DNA of 64,000 nucleotides from Desulfotruncus alcoholivorax DSM 16058 (GTDB taxonomy: Bacteria > Bacillota > Desulfotomaculia > Desulfotomaculales > Desulfallaceae). Position 1 is the first letter of the stretch; the number at the start of each line of letters is the position of its first letter. This document shows, in pieces, positions 48,655 to 56,214 of the stretch. A program made the position numbers and the translations under genes. The notes beneath the pieces are model-generated. The model ran no database searches, was not told the origin of the DNA, and was given only the letters and a program-made list of their open reading frames with translations. The stretch is from assembly GCF_000430885.1 (NCBI RefSeq), contig NZ_AUMW01000003.1, positions 124,001-188,000 on the forward strand. The letters are read 5' to 3'.

Positions 48655-49620
48655 TTAACTTGGGTGCAAATCAAAATGATTTATTTTCATACTACCAGTT
48701 GTTGTCTTAAATGGGCAGAGGTTTAACAATTCATCTATGTTTTGCTTTTCATCCAATAGTCCTTTGGTTAACTTTTCGCTTATAACCACCCTAGAACTGG
48801 CGTTTAACAAGCTAAACCCGCCTGCTGCAATTTTCATTTGCTTAACTTCCTCCCAGGAAACGGGCATGGAAACAGGCGCACCAGGCAGCGGCCTTAAACT
48901 GTAGGGAAAAGCCATAGTTTTTCCTCTTCCGTTTTGAAGATAATCCAGATAAACCTTGCCGGTGCGTTTTGATTTGGTTCTCTCAATTGTAACCCCGTGC
49001 GGGTAAGTGTTAACAATAATCTCGGCCAGGCATTTTACAGCCTCGGTTATTTCTTCAAAAGTGTACCCACTGCTTAGTGGAATAAAAATGTGCAGTCCCG
49101 AAGAACCGGAGGTTTTGGGAAAACCTTTAATATTAAAAGCTCTCAATGCTTCACGAATAATTAAGGCTGCCTTAAGCACATCGTTAAATGAAGCGCCTTC
49201 GGCCGGGTCAAGATCTATAACTGCCAGGTCCGGGGACTCTATGTTGTCCACCCTGCTTAACCAGCCGTGGATTTCCAAGCAGCCCTGATTGGCCATCCAA
49301 ATTAGCGTGGCAGTATTATTGCAAACGAGATAATTAATTACCTTATGGCTGTGTTTTACAGGAAATGTCTCCACCCATTTGGGTGCATAAGACGGGCATT
49401 CTTTCTGGTAAAAAAAGGACCCTCCAATACCATCCGGATATCTTTTCATTACCAGCGGCCGGTTTTTGATTACGGGCAAAATAACCGGAGCCATATCCAG
49501 GTAGTATTTGATCAACTGGGCCTTGGTAATTTGTTCTTTGGGCCAGAAAACCTTATCCAAATTCGATAATTTTAGAACATGGCCATCTATTTCTACCATC
49601 TCGCTTAATTCCTTGCCCAA
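48655..49620 (-). CDS. ligD: LigD-type polymerase (primase-family, NHEJ)
   Basis: Stand-alone version of the LigD polymerase domain, which fills and adds nucleotides at broken DNA ends. The archaeo-eukaryotic-primase core has the metal pair Asp136/Asp138 in LAVIDLDPAEG, the KTSGSSGLHIFIPL motif and a late Asp in KVYLDYLQNGRGKT. Length 321. The TTG start has GGAGGG eight bases upstream. It follows the ligase by 12 bases, so polymerase, ligase and Ku form one operon with LigD split into separate genes; no phosphoesterase domain gene is present. Confidence 0.93.
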   Translation of the reverse strand: MGKELSEMVEIDGHVLKLSNLDKVFWPKEQITKAQLIKYYLDMAPVILPVIKNRPLVMKRYPDGIGGSFFYQKECPSYAPKWVETFPVKHSHKVINYLVCNNTATLIWMANQGCLEIHGWLSRVDNIESPDLAVIDLDPAEGASFNDVLKAALIIREALRAFNIKGFPKTSGSSGLHIFIPLSSGYTFEEITEAVKCLAEIIVNTYPHGVTIERTKSKRTGKVYLDYLQNGRGKTMAFPYSLRPLPGAPVSMPVSWEEVKQMKIAAGGFSLLNASSRVVISEKLTKGLLDEKQNIDELLNLCPFKTTTGSMKINHFDLHPS

Positions 49621-49632
49621 TTGGCAACCCTC

Positions 49633-50583
49633 CTATCCGTTTTTTAAAGGCGCGCATTCAGTGGGGTCTATATCCGGACGCAATCCTCTGTATACAGGAT
49701 GGCGAAGATACCCTTCTCTGGTCAAGGCCAGGTATTCTACTTTGCAGACAAGTTCTGGCCGAACCCAGAACAAGGATTGTGTATGTATACAGGTGCCTGT
49801 AAACAGCGGCGTTTCCGTCTTTAAAAGCTGCAGTTTCTCCAGCAAATTACTCTCCTGGGCTCTGTTTAGGCCCGTTCCCACCATTCCCTGGTAGATGAAA
49901 TTTTTTCCGTTCCATGCTCCCAGAACCAGGGAGCCCAGGATTCGACTTCCGTTGCCTGCCCGGTAACCGCAGATAACCAAGTCTGCTTCTAAAGTATGAC
50001 GGATCTTTTTCCAAAGGGGCGATCGGTTACCCGGCAGGTACCTGCTGTTAATCTTTTTGGCCATGACTCCTTCAAGGCCTTGTTCCACACAGGCATGATA
50101 AAGATCCACACCGTCCCCTCTAATAGTTTCGGAAACTGCAATCTTGCCGTGGGATTTCACCACAGCTTCCAGCACCTCCCGGCGCCGGTACAGAGGAAGA
50201 TTAACCATGGACTGCCCTTGGTAATACAAAATATCGAAAACCATAAATACTGCGGGCAGCCTTTGCATAGCCTGGTTAATCTGAAATTTATCCTTTAGCC
50301 CAGCTCTGGACTGCAGTTTTTCAAAGGATGGTCTTCCACCGGCTAGGACAACGATTTCTCCGTCCAGCACCAGGGGCAGATTACCCAAAATTGAGTGCAT
50401 ATCAGACAAGTCGGGAAATGCACTGGTCAGGTCCTTTTGGTTACGTGACAAAAGGCGTGTTACCCCTTTTTCCAGATATGCAAGACATCGATACCCGTCC
50501 CACTTAACTTCAAAGAAAAAGTCCGGGTGGTTAAATGGTTTGGCCTTGACGGCCAGCATTGGCTTTAGCAGCGGCAACTGCAT
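49633..50583 (-). CDS. ATP-dependent DNA ligase (LigD ligase domain, NHEJ)
   Basis: Seals double-strand breaks brought together by Ku. The adenylated lysine is Lys27 in FEVKWDGYRCL (motif I); motifs III-V are visible (VLDGEIVVL, EGVMAKKI, WKKIRHT), and the C-terminal OB domain ends near PDIDPTECAPLKNG. Length 316 is that of the isolated catalytic core. It lies 13 bases after ku. Confidence 0.94.
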   Translation of the reverse strand: MQLPLLKPMLAVKAKPFNHPDFFFEVKWDGYRCLAYLEKGVTRLLSRNQKDLTSAFPDLSDMHSILGNLPLVLDGEIVVLAGGRPSFEKLQSRAGLKDKFQINQAMQRLPAVFMVFDILYYQGQSMVNLPLYRRREVLEAVVKSHGKIAVSETIRGDGVDLYHACVEQGLEGVMAKKINSRYLPGNRSPLWKKIRHTLEADLVICGYRAGNGSRILGSLVLGAWNGKNFIYQGMVGTGLNRAQESNLLEKLQLLKTETPLFTGTCIHTQSLFWVRPELVCKVEYLALTREGYLRHPVYRGLRPDIDPTECAPLKNG

Positions 50584-50596
50584 ATCAACACCTGCT

Positions 50597-51445
50597 TTAC
50601 TCAGCGACTTTGCGTTCGCGCTTGGCCTTGGCGGTTTTTGCGGTCTTGGGACCGGCGCGTTTTTGACCGCGTTGTTCTCTGGCCAGATCGATGCTGGCCT
50701 TTAGCGCTGCCATTAAATCCACAACGTTTCCGGTCTCTTGAATAACCGGTTTTTCGACCACCGCTTCACCGGCAATTTTGGCTTGAATTCTCTCATGCAG
50801 CGTTTCCCTGTAGCCGCTCACATACTTTTCCGGTTCAAATTCGGCAGAAAGGTTATTAATAAGGTTGACAGCCATTTTGATTTCATTATCATGAAGATTT
50901 ATCTCGCCGCCGATACCTTCAATTCGGGTTGAGGGCCGGATTTCATCAGCATAGAACATTGTCTCCAAAATTAATGCCTTTTCTACCGGACGGATTACCG
51001 CCATCGATTCCCTGCTTCTTAAGGTAACATGGGCTATCGCCGCCCTTTTGGTTTGATCCATGGAGCGTCTCAGTAATTCGTAAACTTTTTGCCCCCCTTC
51101 GCCTGGTCCCAAATAATAGGATCGGTCATAATAGACCGGATCAATTTGATTTAAATCAACAAAATCTAAAATTTCCACATTTCTGTTTTTGTCTCCGGTT
51201 GGTAAATCCAGTTCTTCCTCACTCATTGTTATATATTTACCCTTTTCATATTCGTAGCCTCGCACAATATCTTCCATTTGCACCTCGGTGTCGCAATAAG
51301 GGCAATAACGTTTGTAACGAACAGGAGTGCCGCACTTTTCATGCAGGTAATTAAACTTTATATCTTTTTTTTCGGTAGCAGCGAATAGTTTAACCGGAAC
51401 AAATATTAACCCGAATGTTATTGCTCCTTTCCAAAGTGGTCTCAC
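50597..51445 (-). CDS. ku: Ku, NHEJ end-binding protein
   Basis: Homodimeric ring protein that caps DNA double-strand ends and recruits the ligase. MRPLWKGAITFGLIFVPVKLF is the typical start; the core beta-barrel covers about 1-250 and a Lys/Arg/Ala-rich tail (KTAKTAKAKRERK) probably binds DNA. Length 282. The GTG has AGGGGGT upstream. In Bacillus ku-ligD acts in dormant or germinating spores, and the spore genes here make the same role plausible. A terminator-like hairpin lies in its leader. Confidence 0.95.
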   Translation of the reverse strand: MRPLWKGAITFGLIFVPVKLFAATEKKDIKFNYLHEKCGTPVRYKRYCPYCDTEVQMEDIVRGYEYEKGKYITMSEEELDLPTGDKNRNVEILDFVDLNQIDPVYYDRSYYLGPGEGGQKVYELLRRSMDQTKRAAIAHVTLRSRESMAVIRPVEKALILETMFYADEIRPSTRIEGIGGEINLHDNEIKMAVNLINNLSAEFEPEKYVSGYRETLHERIQAKIAGEAVVEKPVIQETGNVVDLMAALKASIDLAREQRGQKRAGPKTAKTAKAKRERKVAE

Positions 51446-51496
51446 AATTTAACCCCCTGCAACATTAATTGATGTTATTAATTTGTTCGAGGGGAT

Positions 51497-51522
51497 AAAA
51501 AAATAACCCCTGGCACAGGGTT
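51497..51522 (-). terminator. Terminator-like hairpin in the ku leader
   Basis: AACCC and GGGTT arms around TGTGCCAGG (minus strand), followed by ATTTTTTTAT. It has the form of a rho-independent terminator reading toward ku, 50-75 bases before the ku GTG, with no minus-strand gene upstream. It may be an attenuator or a relic. Confidence 0.5.
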
Positions 51523-51575
51523 AATTCTGTTAAAATTGTATCTCACATAAAAAAGTTTATTATAGAAGGATTTAA

Positions 51576-51604
51576 TTGACATGAAGCTAAATTATGAATC
51601 TATA
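51576..51604 (+). promoter_or_regulatory. Promoter of the MBL-fold gene
   Basis: TTGACA, a 17-base spacer and TCTATA, ending 28 bases before the gene's start. The -35 is perfect and the -10 moderate. Confidence 0.55.
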
Positions 51605-51631
51605 GCGTTTTGGCCTTAGGAGGTTGAAAAG

Positions 51632-52478
51632 TTGACAAATAATCAATTTAAGGTAACTTTTTGGGGAGTTAGGGGGTCCAGGCCTGTTCCTGGATACCAT
51701 ACATTAAAATATGGGGGCAACACATCCTGTGTATCTATAGAAATTGGTGAAAGACTTTTTATTTTTGACGCAGGTACAGGTATATGCAATTTAGGTCAGG
51801 AGTTGGTCAAAAAAAGGGAAAAAATGGTTGGTGATATTTTCATTACCCATACTCATTGGGACCACATCCAGGGTTTTCCTTTTTTTTACACCTGCATTTA
51901 TAAATGGCAATAAATTTACATTATACGGTCAAGGCAAAATGAATTTCAACTTTTCTACGCTCATGCGCGGCCAAATGCTATTCCCCCATTTTCCGGTATC
52001 CCTTGAAAAAATGGGATCCCACATTGAATTCCGAGAAATTGAAAGTTGTATGACATATAATCTGGGGGATGAAATTCTGCTCAAAACAGCACACAATAAT
52101 CACCCCGGCGAATGTCTTTCTTATAGAATTGAACATGCAGGTAGATCATGCTGCTATGTAACCGACACTGAACATTACTCCGTAATAGATCACCATTTGT
52201 CAAAGTTTATCAAAGGCTCAGATATAGTAATTTATGATGCCAACTTTACCGACGAAGAATATAATGGTTACAGCGGTTTTGACCCCAAAACGGGATGGGG
52301 GCATTCCACATGGCAGGAAGGGATAAAACTGGTGCAGGAAGCAGGGGCCAAGAAACTGGTTTTATTTCATCATGCCACCCACAGGACAGATGCTGAGTTA
52401 GATCAAATTGAAATCAAAGCGCAAGCAAAATATCCTGATTGTATTGCAGCTAAAGAAGGTATGGTGCTTTACATATAA
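51632..52478 (+). pseudogene. MBL-fold metallohydrolase, interrupted by a frameshift at a T8 run
   Basis: A metallo-beta-lactamase-fold hydrolase of the type with [22 protein letters not shown] near the start and the zinc motif HTHWDH at 73-78. The frame is open from a TTG (AGGAGG upstream) to 51913, where it stops shortly after the metal motif; the rest of the protein ([14 protein letters not shown] to the end) reads in another frame from about 51888 to 52478. The switch lies at eight consecutive T (51880-51887): with seven T the frame would be continuous at about 281 residues and would contain later metal ligands (HPGEC, VTDTEHYS, LFHHATHRTD). It may be a sequencing error, a recent mutation, or a slippage-decoded gene. 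Relatives have varied substrates. Confidence 0.8.
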
Positions 52479-52533
52479 GTATTGAAAAGTGGTAACTAAG
52501 GATTTAAGGCGAAAATTCCAAACTGATGTTATA

Positions 52534-52572
52534 AAGAATGCTATTCCTTAACGAAAGGTGGCATTCTTTTTA
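52534..52572 (+). terminator. Terminator after the MBL-fold gene
   Basis: AAGAATGC and GCATTCTT form a stem with a partly paired interior (CCTT/AAGG), followed by TTTAATTTT. Confidence 0.75.
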
Positions 52573-52757
52573 ATTTTATAAGAATAATTTTCCAGTAAAA
52601 ATCAAGTGACACCGTTTATTGTAGAAGAATATTATAAACTGTCACAAAAAATTATAAAAATAAATTTTCAGGAAAATGTTAGTTAAACCTGACTATATTA
52701 AATCAAGCTAATTCGCAGGTGAAACCAGGTTCACAGTGGACTTTAATTTCGGCCTTT
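52573..52757. other. AT-rich non-coding stretch ahead of the cation exporters
   Basis: Between the MBL gene and the GDT1-like pair there are about 330 bases in all. Besides the terminator and the operator-like site described separately, I see only AT-rich sequence and a weak GTGAAACCAGGTTCAC hairpin near 52719-52734. I looked for the yybP-ykoY manganese riboswitch that often precedes this transporter family and did not find its conserved core. Confidence 0.5.
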
Positions 52758-52781
52758 TGTTAGAATCTACTAACATATAAT
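52758..52781 (+). promoter_or_regulatory. -10 box with an adjoining inverted repeat
   Basis: TGTTAG and CTAACA form a perfect inverted repeat over AATCTA and abut a perfect TATAAT (52776-52781). A protein bound there would cover the spacer and -35 region of the promoter for the cation exporter genes, so it is a good candidate operator. No good -35 was seen, which fits an activated or repressed promoter. Confidence 0.5.
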
Positions 52782-52807
52782 CGATCAAATGAAAGGAGTG
52801 AGACAAT

Positions 52808-53128
52808 CTGGGTAAAATAACTGGCATGTTTTGCTTGAGATTGTTTTTATCAGCTCTTGTTGTAGTTTTTTTATCCGAAATGGGAGACAAAACACAGATC
52901 ACTACAATGCTCCTGGCAGGCGCAAAACCCGCTTACGTTCTCTGGGTAGGGCTGGGTTCTGCAATGGCACTGATTTGCACCTCTTTTATTGAAGTTATCA
53001 TTGGTTCCCAGCTCATTGCCCGATTCACAAAACCTTCTACAATACAACTGTTATCAGGAATAACCTTTCTTTTATTGGGTTTGCTACTTGTCTTTGGAGT
53101 AATGGGCAACATTAAACTAGATGTATAG
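52808..53128 (+). CDS. GDT1/UPF0016 family cation exporter, first half-size subunit
   Basis: A small membrane protein with three hydrophobic segments and the family motif SEMGDKTQ (E-x-G-D-K-T), which in GDT1/TMEM165 proteins binds Mn2+ or Ca2+. The ribosome site AAAGGAG lies nine bases before an in-frame CTG at 52808 but 27 bases before the first ATG (52826), so I favour the rare CTG start (106 residues); the ATG would give 100. It is half the size of a full-length two-repeat protein, and the partner half is the next gene, 12 bases on. The two should form an antiparallel pair exporting manganese or a similar ion. Confidence 0.85.
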   Translation: MGKITGMFCLRLFLSALVVVFLSEMGDKTQITTMLLAGAKPAYVLWVGLGSAMALICTSFIEVIIGSQLIARFTKPSTIQLLSGITFLLLGLLLVFGVMGNIKLDV

Positions 53129-53140
53129 GAGACAAAAATT

Positions 53141-53497
53141 ATGAGTATGAAGCTATTAACCTGGTTGACTACTTATATAATAATTATTTTAGCTGAATTG
53201 GGTGATAAGACTCAGGTCGCCGTGCTTTTATTTACAAGTAACAATCCCAATAAGAAATGGCTTATTTTTGTAGCCAGCGCCTTAGCACTTACTCTTTGCG
53301 TGCTAATAGAGGTAACAGTGGGGGTTACACTGGCAAAGCATATTGGTCCCGCTATAATTAACAGAGCAACAGGCGTCATTTTTTTATTAATTGGTGTTGT
53401 TACTCTGCTGCAACACTTTAAAGTAACGGAGAAAATTAAGTTAAATAAGGAAAAATTTCAAATGCATTCAAAAGCAACCCACAATCATTTAAAATGA
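53141..53497 (+). CDS. GDT1/UPF0016 family cation exporter, second half-size subunit
   Basis: A 118-residue membrane protein, the second repeat of the pair, with three hydrophobic segments and AELGDKTQ, matching the first subunit's motif. A basic and His-containing tail (HSKATHNHLK) lies at the C-terminus. TAGGAGA precedes the ATG. Each EGDKT motif supplies half of the predicted ion site, so both genes should be needed. A bidirectional terminator follows. Confidence 0.88.
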   Translation: MSMKLLTWLTTYIIIILAELGDKTQVAVLLFTSNNPNKKWLIFVASALALTLCVLIEVTVGVTLAKHIGPAIINRATGVIFLLIGVVTLLQHFKVTEKIKLNKEKFQMHSKATHNHLK

Positions 53498-53530
53498 TAA
53501 CAGATTAAGCTTAATCCCAATGATCATAGG

Positions 53531-53565
53531 TTTTTTTTGAGAGGCCTGCAGGCCTCTCTTTTAGT
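53531..53565. terminator. Bidirectional terminator
   Basis: GAGAGGCCTG and CAGGCCTCTC form a perfect palindrome with T-runs on both sides (TTTTAGTTTTT forward, AAAAAAAA reverse), between the convergent exporter pair and the MFS gene. Confidence 0.85.
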
Positions 53566-53567
53566 TT

Positions 53568-54950
53568 TTATGCAGCAGTCTTACGTCCATCTGGCACACC
53601 CCTGATAAAGGGAATGGCCGCAACCAGGAGCAAAGACATGGCTCCAAAAATAAAATGAAAACCATCTAATTGATTATGGAATCTAGAAAGGATAAGTACA
53701 ATTAATGATGTACCAATTACCCCGCCCGTTTGGCGAAACATACCTCGCAAACCGGAAATTTCCGCAATTTTATTTGGCATTAATTCAATAGCAGCATTGT
53801 TGGAAGAAGGGCTCGCCATGCCCACCCCCATTCCGGAAACGAAAATCATTAGTGTTAGCCACCAATAATGAGGGATTACAAATCCTAATATAACCAGATG
53901 CTGAGGTAACACAGCCAATGCCATAACACTTACTGCTAAAATTGAAAACCCCAACGCCATTGGAATTCTATAACCCAAACGGTTTAGCAGCATGCTGGTA
54001 AATGCGGACATACCCATCATGCCAAGAGCCCGTGCAGTAAGCATACCACCACTAGCCAAGTTAGACAGGCCATAAGCTACCTGTCCATAGTATGGTATAA
54101 AAGCCATTAGTCCGAATACACAAGCACCATATAACAGGTTAAGACCGTTTATAATTAAAAATGTACGATTCTTTAGCAATTCCAGATCAAGTACCGGAGA
54201 TGGAGTAGCGCTCTCCCAGCGCAGAAAAAACCATAGCAGTATAATACTGAACAATAAAACCATCCACGTTAGCCATGAATGTACTAAAAAGGGATTTTCA
54301 CTTACTCTGGTTAAAAAAAACATCAAACATAACATGATTGCGGCCAGGAAACAGATACCAACCAAATCCAACCGGATATGGTTCAACTTGGCATCAGGCT
54401 CTAAAAGTAGATATGACAAGGCCAACACCGCTACCCCAAAAGGTAAGTTGATTAAGAAAATAGCCTGCCAAGGCGCATAATCTAAAATCAAACCGCCCAA
54501 AGCCGGCCCGATAATGCCTCCCAGCGGGAATATGGTAGTAAACAGCCCGATTGCCCTGGCCCGGTTTTCTTTAAAATAGTCACCAACAATTCCCATTGAA
54601 GTGGGCATGAAGCCACTGCCCCCAAGCGCCTGCAAAAAACGGAAAAGTATCAACCAGTAAATGTTGGCCGAGAAAGCACAAAGCAGTGAACTGGCTGTAA
54701 ATATGGTAATGCAGACCATAAATACGCGCTTTCTCCCCCACTGATCACTAATTCGTCCCATCACAGGCAGCATAATCAGAGTCATTAACTGGTAAGCGGT
54801 AATAATCCACGCCGTCCAACTTAGGTCCGCTTTTAAACTGCGTTGAATGGTTGGCAGCGCAGTGGCCACAATAGTGGAATTTGACGATGAGACCAATAAT
54901 GATAATGATGTTATTGAAAAAACAAGGTATTTACGGTTTTCTTTTTGCAT
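53568..54950 (-). CDS. MFS multidrug exporter, DHA2 (EmrB/QacA) family
   Basis: A 460-residue polytopic protein with the DHA2 pattern: the early ALPTIQRSLKADLSWTAWIITAYQL helix, motif A GRISDQWGRKRVF between helices 2 and 3, and motif C-like GGIIGPALGGLILD later. Fourteen or so hydrophobic segments are expected; 12 are clear by eye. It should expel drugs or metabolites using the proton gradient; substrates cannot be inferred. GGAAGAGGG precedes the ATG. It is a single-gene unit with its own promoter, diverging from pdaA. Confidence 0.88.
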   Translation of the reverse strand: MQKENRKYLVFSITSLSLLVSSSNSTIVATALPTIQRSLKADLSWTAWIITAYQLMTLIMLPVMGRISDQWGRKRVFMVCITIFTASSLLCAFSANIYWLILFRFLQALGGSGFMPTSMGIVGDYFKENRARAIGLFTTIFPLGGIIGPALGGLILDYAPWQAIFLINLPFGVAVLALSYLLLEPDAKLNHIRLDLVGICFLAAIMLCLMFFLTRVSENPFLVHSWLTWMVLLFSIILLWFFLRWESATPSPVLDLELLKNRTFLIINGLNLLYGACVFGLMAFIPYYGQVAYGLSNLASGGMLTARALGMMGMSAFTSMLLNRLGYRIPMALGFSILAVSVMALAVLPQHLVILGFVIPHYWWLTLMIFVSGMGVGMASPSSNNAAIELMPNKIAEISGLRGMFRQTGGVIGTSLIVLILSRFHNQLDGFHFIFGAMSLLLVAAIPFIRGVPDGRKTAA

Positions 54951-55020
54951 TATTATTCCCTCTTCCTAAAAGAAAGCGCTTCACACCGGTTTGGGAAAAC
55001 AGTTCCACACTTAAAAAAAA

Positions 55021-55049
55021 ATAATACTCCTTTTAAAAAAGACAATCAA
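55021..55049 (-). promoter_or_regulatory. Promoter of the MFS exporter gene
   Basis: On the minus strand TTGATT, a 17-base spacer, then TATTAT, about 70 bases before the MFS start. Confidence 0.5.
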
Positions 55050-55073
55050 GAAAAATGTTTTTTGCATATTTTG

Positions 55074-55102
55074 TTGGATTAGATCGTTTGGCATGATAAA
55101 AT
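55074..55102 (+). promoter_or_regulatory. Possible promoter of pdaA
   Basis: TTGGAT, a 17-base spacer and TAAAAT, about 105 bases before pdaA. A sporulation sigma-G site would be expected for pdaA, but I found no good match to that consensus. Confidence 0.35.
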
Positions 55103-55206
55103 CGCCTTAAACAATAAAAAAAGTTACAATTGATGTTTAAATTATGATTATTAATTCTAAATTTAGTTAATCATAGGGTTATGACATAATTTTGAGGTGA
55201 TATTCA

Positions 55207-56187
55207 TTGAAATGGTCTAATAATAAAAAATTTTATATTACTGTTTTACTTGTTTTAATTCTATTATTATCCGGATTAGCTTTAAAAAGTAATTTTTTGG
55301 CAATGCAAGAAACGAAACCTGATTCAACTGGTCAAGAGGTAACCGCTCCGGATCAAACCGCATCAATTACCAAGGAATCTCCACCTTTAAAAAATTCTAA
55401 GGACGATTCCAACAATATACCTGTTGCTGGCGACACCATAACCAAACCGGCAACTAAGCAGGTAAATCAGCAGAAAGATTCTGCAACTGCGCTTTCAAAC
55501 AATAAATATGGGTGGGGTTTAAAAATAAACAATGAGCACCGCCAGCCCGAAATACCATCAAGTATTAACAGCTTGTTAAAAAAATACAACGCCTTCTGGA
55601 TAGGAAACCCCAATGATAAGTTTGTTTATCTAACTTTTGATGAGGGTTATGAAAATGGTTATACACCAAAAATTTTAGATATTTTAAAGTCAAATAACGT
55701 TAATGCAGCTTTTTTTGTAACTGGACATTACTTAAAAACTCAACCGGACCTGGTTAAAAGAATGGTAAATGAAGGGCATATTGTGGGAAATCATACCGAT
55801 AGCCACCCCAGTATGCCGGATATTTCTGACGATCAGATTAAAAAAGAATTGCAGACAGTGGAAAAAGAATATCAAGCTATTACCGGCAATAAAGGCATGG
55901 CATATCTGCGTCCGCCCAAAGGAGAATACAGCGAACGGACCCTTGCGCTAACCAATAAACTTGGTTATCATAATATTTTTTGGAGCATTGCCCTTGTCGA
56001 TTGGGTACCTATGCCAAATGGGCCGGAGCAAGCCTATCAAGGCGTTATGAGTAAGCTTCATAACGGCGCAGTAATTTTATTGCACGCAATATCGAAGGAT
56101 GATACCGAAGCACTGGACAAAATTATAAAAGATATTAAGGCACAGGGTTATACATTTAAAACATTGGATAATTTGGTTAAAGCTTAG
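55207..56187 (+). CDS. pdaA: PdaA-type peptidoglycan N-acetylmuramic acid deacetylase
   Basis: Removes acetyl groups from muramic acid, a step toward the muramic lactam of spore cortex that marks it for germination hydrolases. An N-terminal hydrophobic helix (8-27) exports it; residues 30-100 are a polar Lys/Thr/Gln linker. The NodB domain has TFDEG at 143-147 and HTDSH at 196-200; these supply the metal ligands and base, and RPPKGEYSERTLAL and the FWSIALVDW motif match PdaA. Length 326. The TTG has GAGGTGA upstream. It is complete, unlike the degenerate YlxY-type relative at 15 kb. Confidence 0.92.
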   Translation: MKWSNNKKFYITVLLVLILLLSGLALKSNFLAMQETKPDSTGQEVTAPDQTASITKESPPLKNSKDDSNNIPVAGDTITKPATKQVNQQKDSATALSNNKYGWGLKINNEHRQPEIPSSINSLLKKYNAFWIGNPNDKFVYLTFDEGYENGYTPKILDILKSNNVNAAFFVTGHYLKTQPDLVKRMVNEGHIVGNHTDSHPSMPDISDDQIKKELQTVEKEYQAITGNKGMAYLRPPKGEYSERTLALTNKLGYHNIFWSIALVDWVPMPNGPEQAYQGVMSKLHNGAVILLHAISKDDTEALDKIIKDIKAQGYTFKTLDNLVKA

Positions 56188-56214
56188 GCACATAATGTTT
56201 AAAACATTAGTCCA

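Noticed and set aside
52573-52807. Possible yybP-ykoY manganese riboswitch ahead of the GDT1 pair
   Set aside because: The conserved core of that RNA is not visible; only a TATAAT box with an inverted repeat is seen.
54974-54981. AAGCGCTT, resembling the core of a CcpA cre site, near the MFS start
   Set aside because: The flanking bases do not fit the cre consensus at enough positions.
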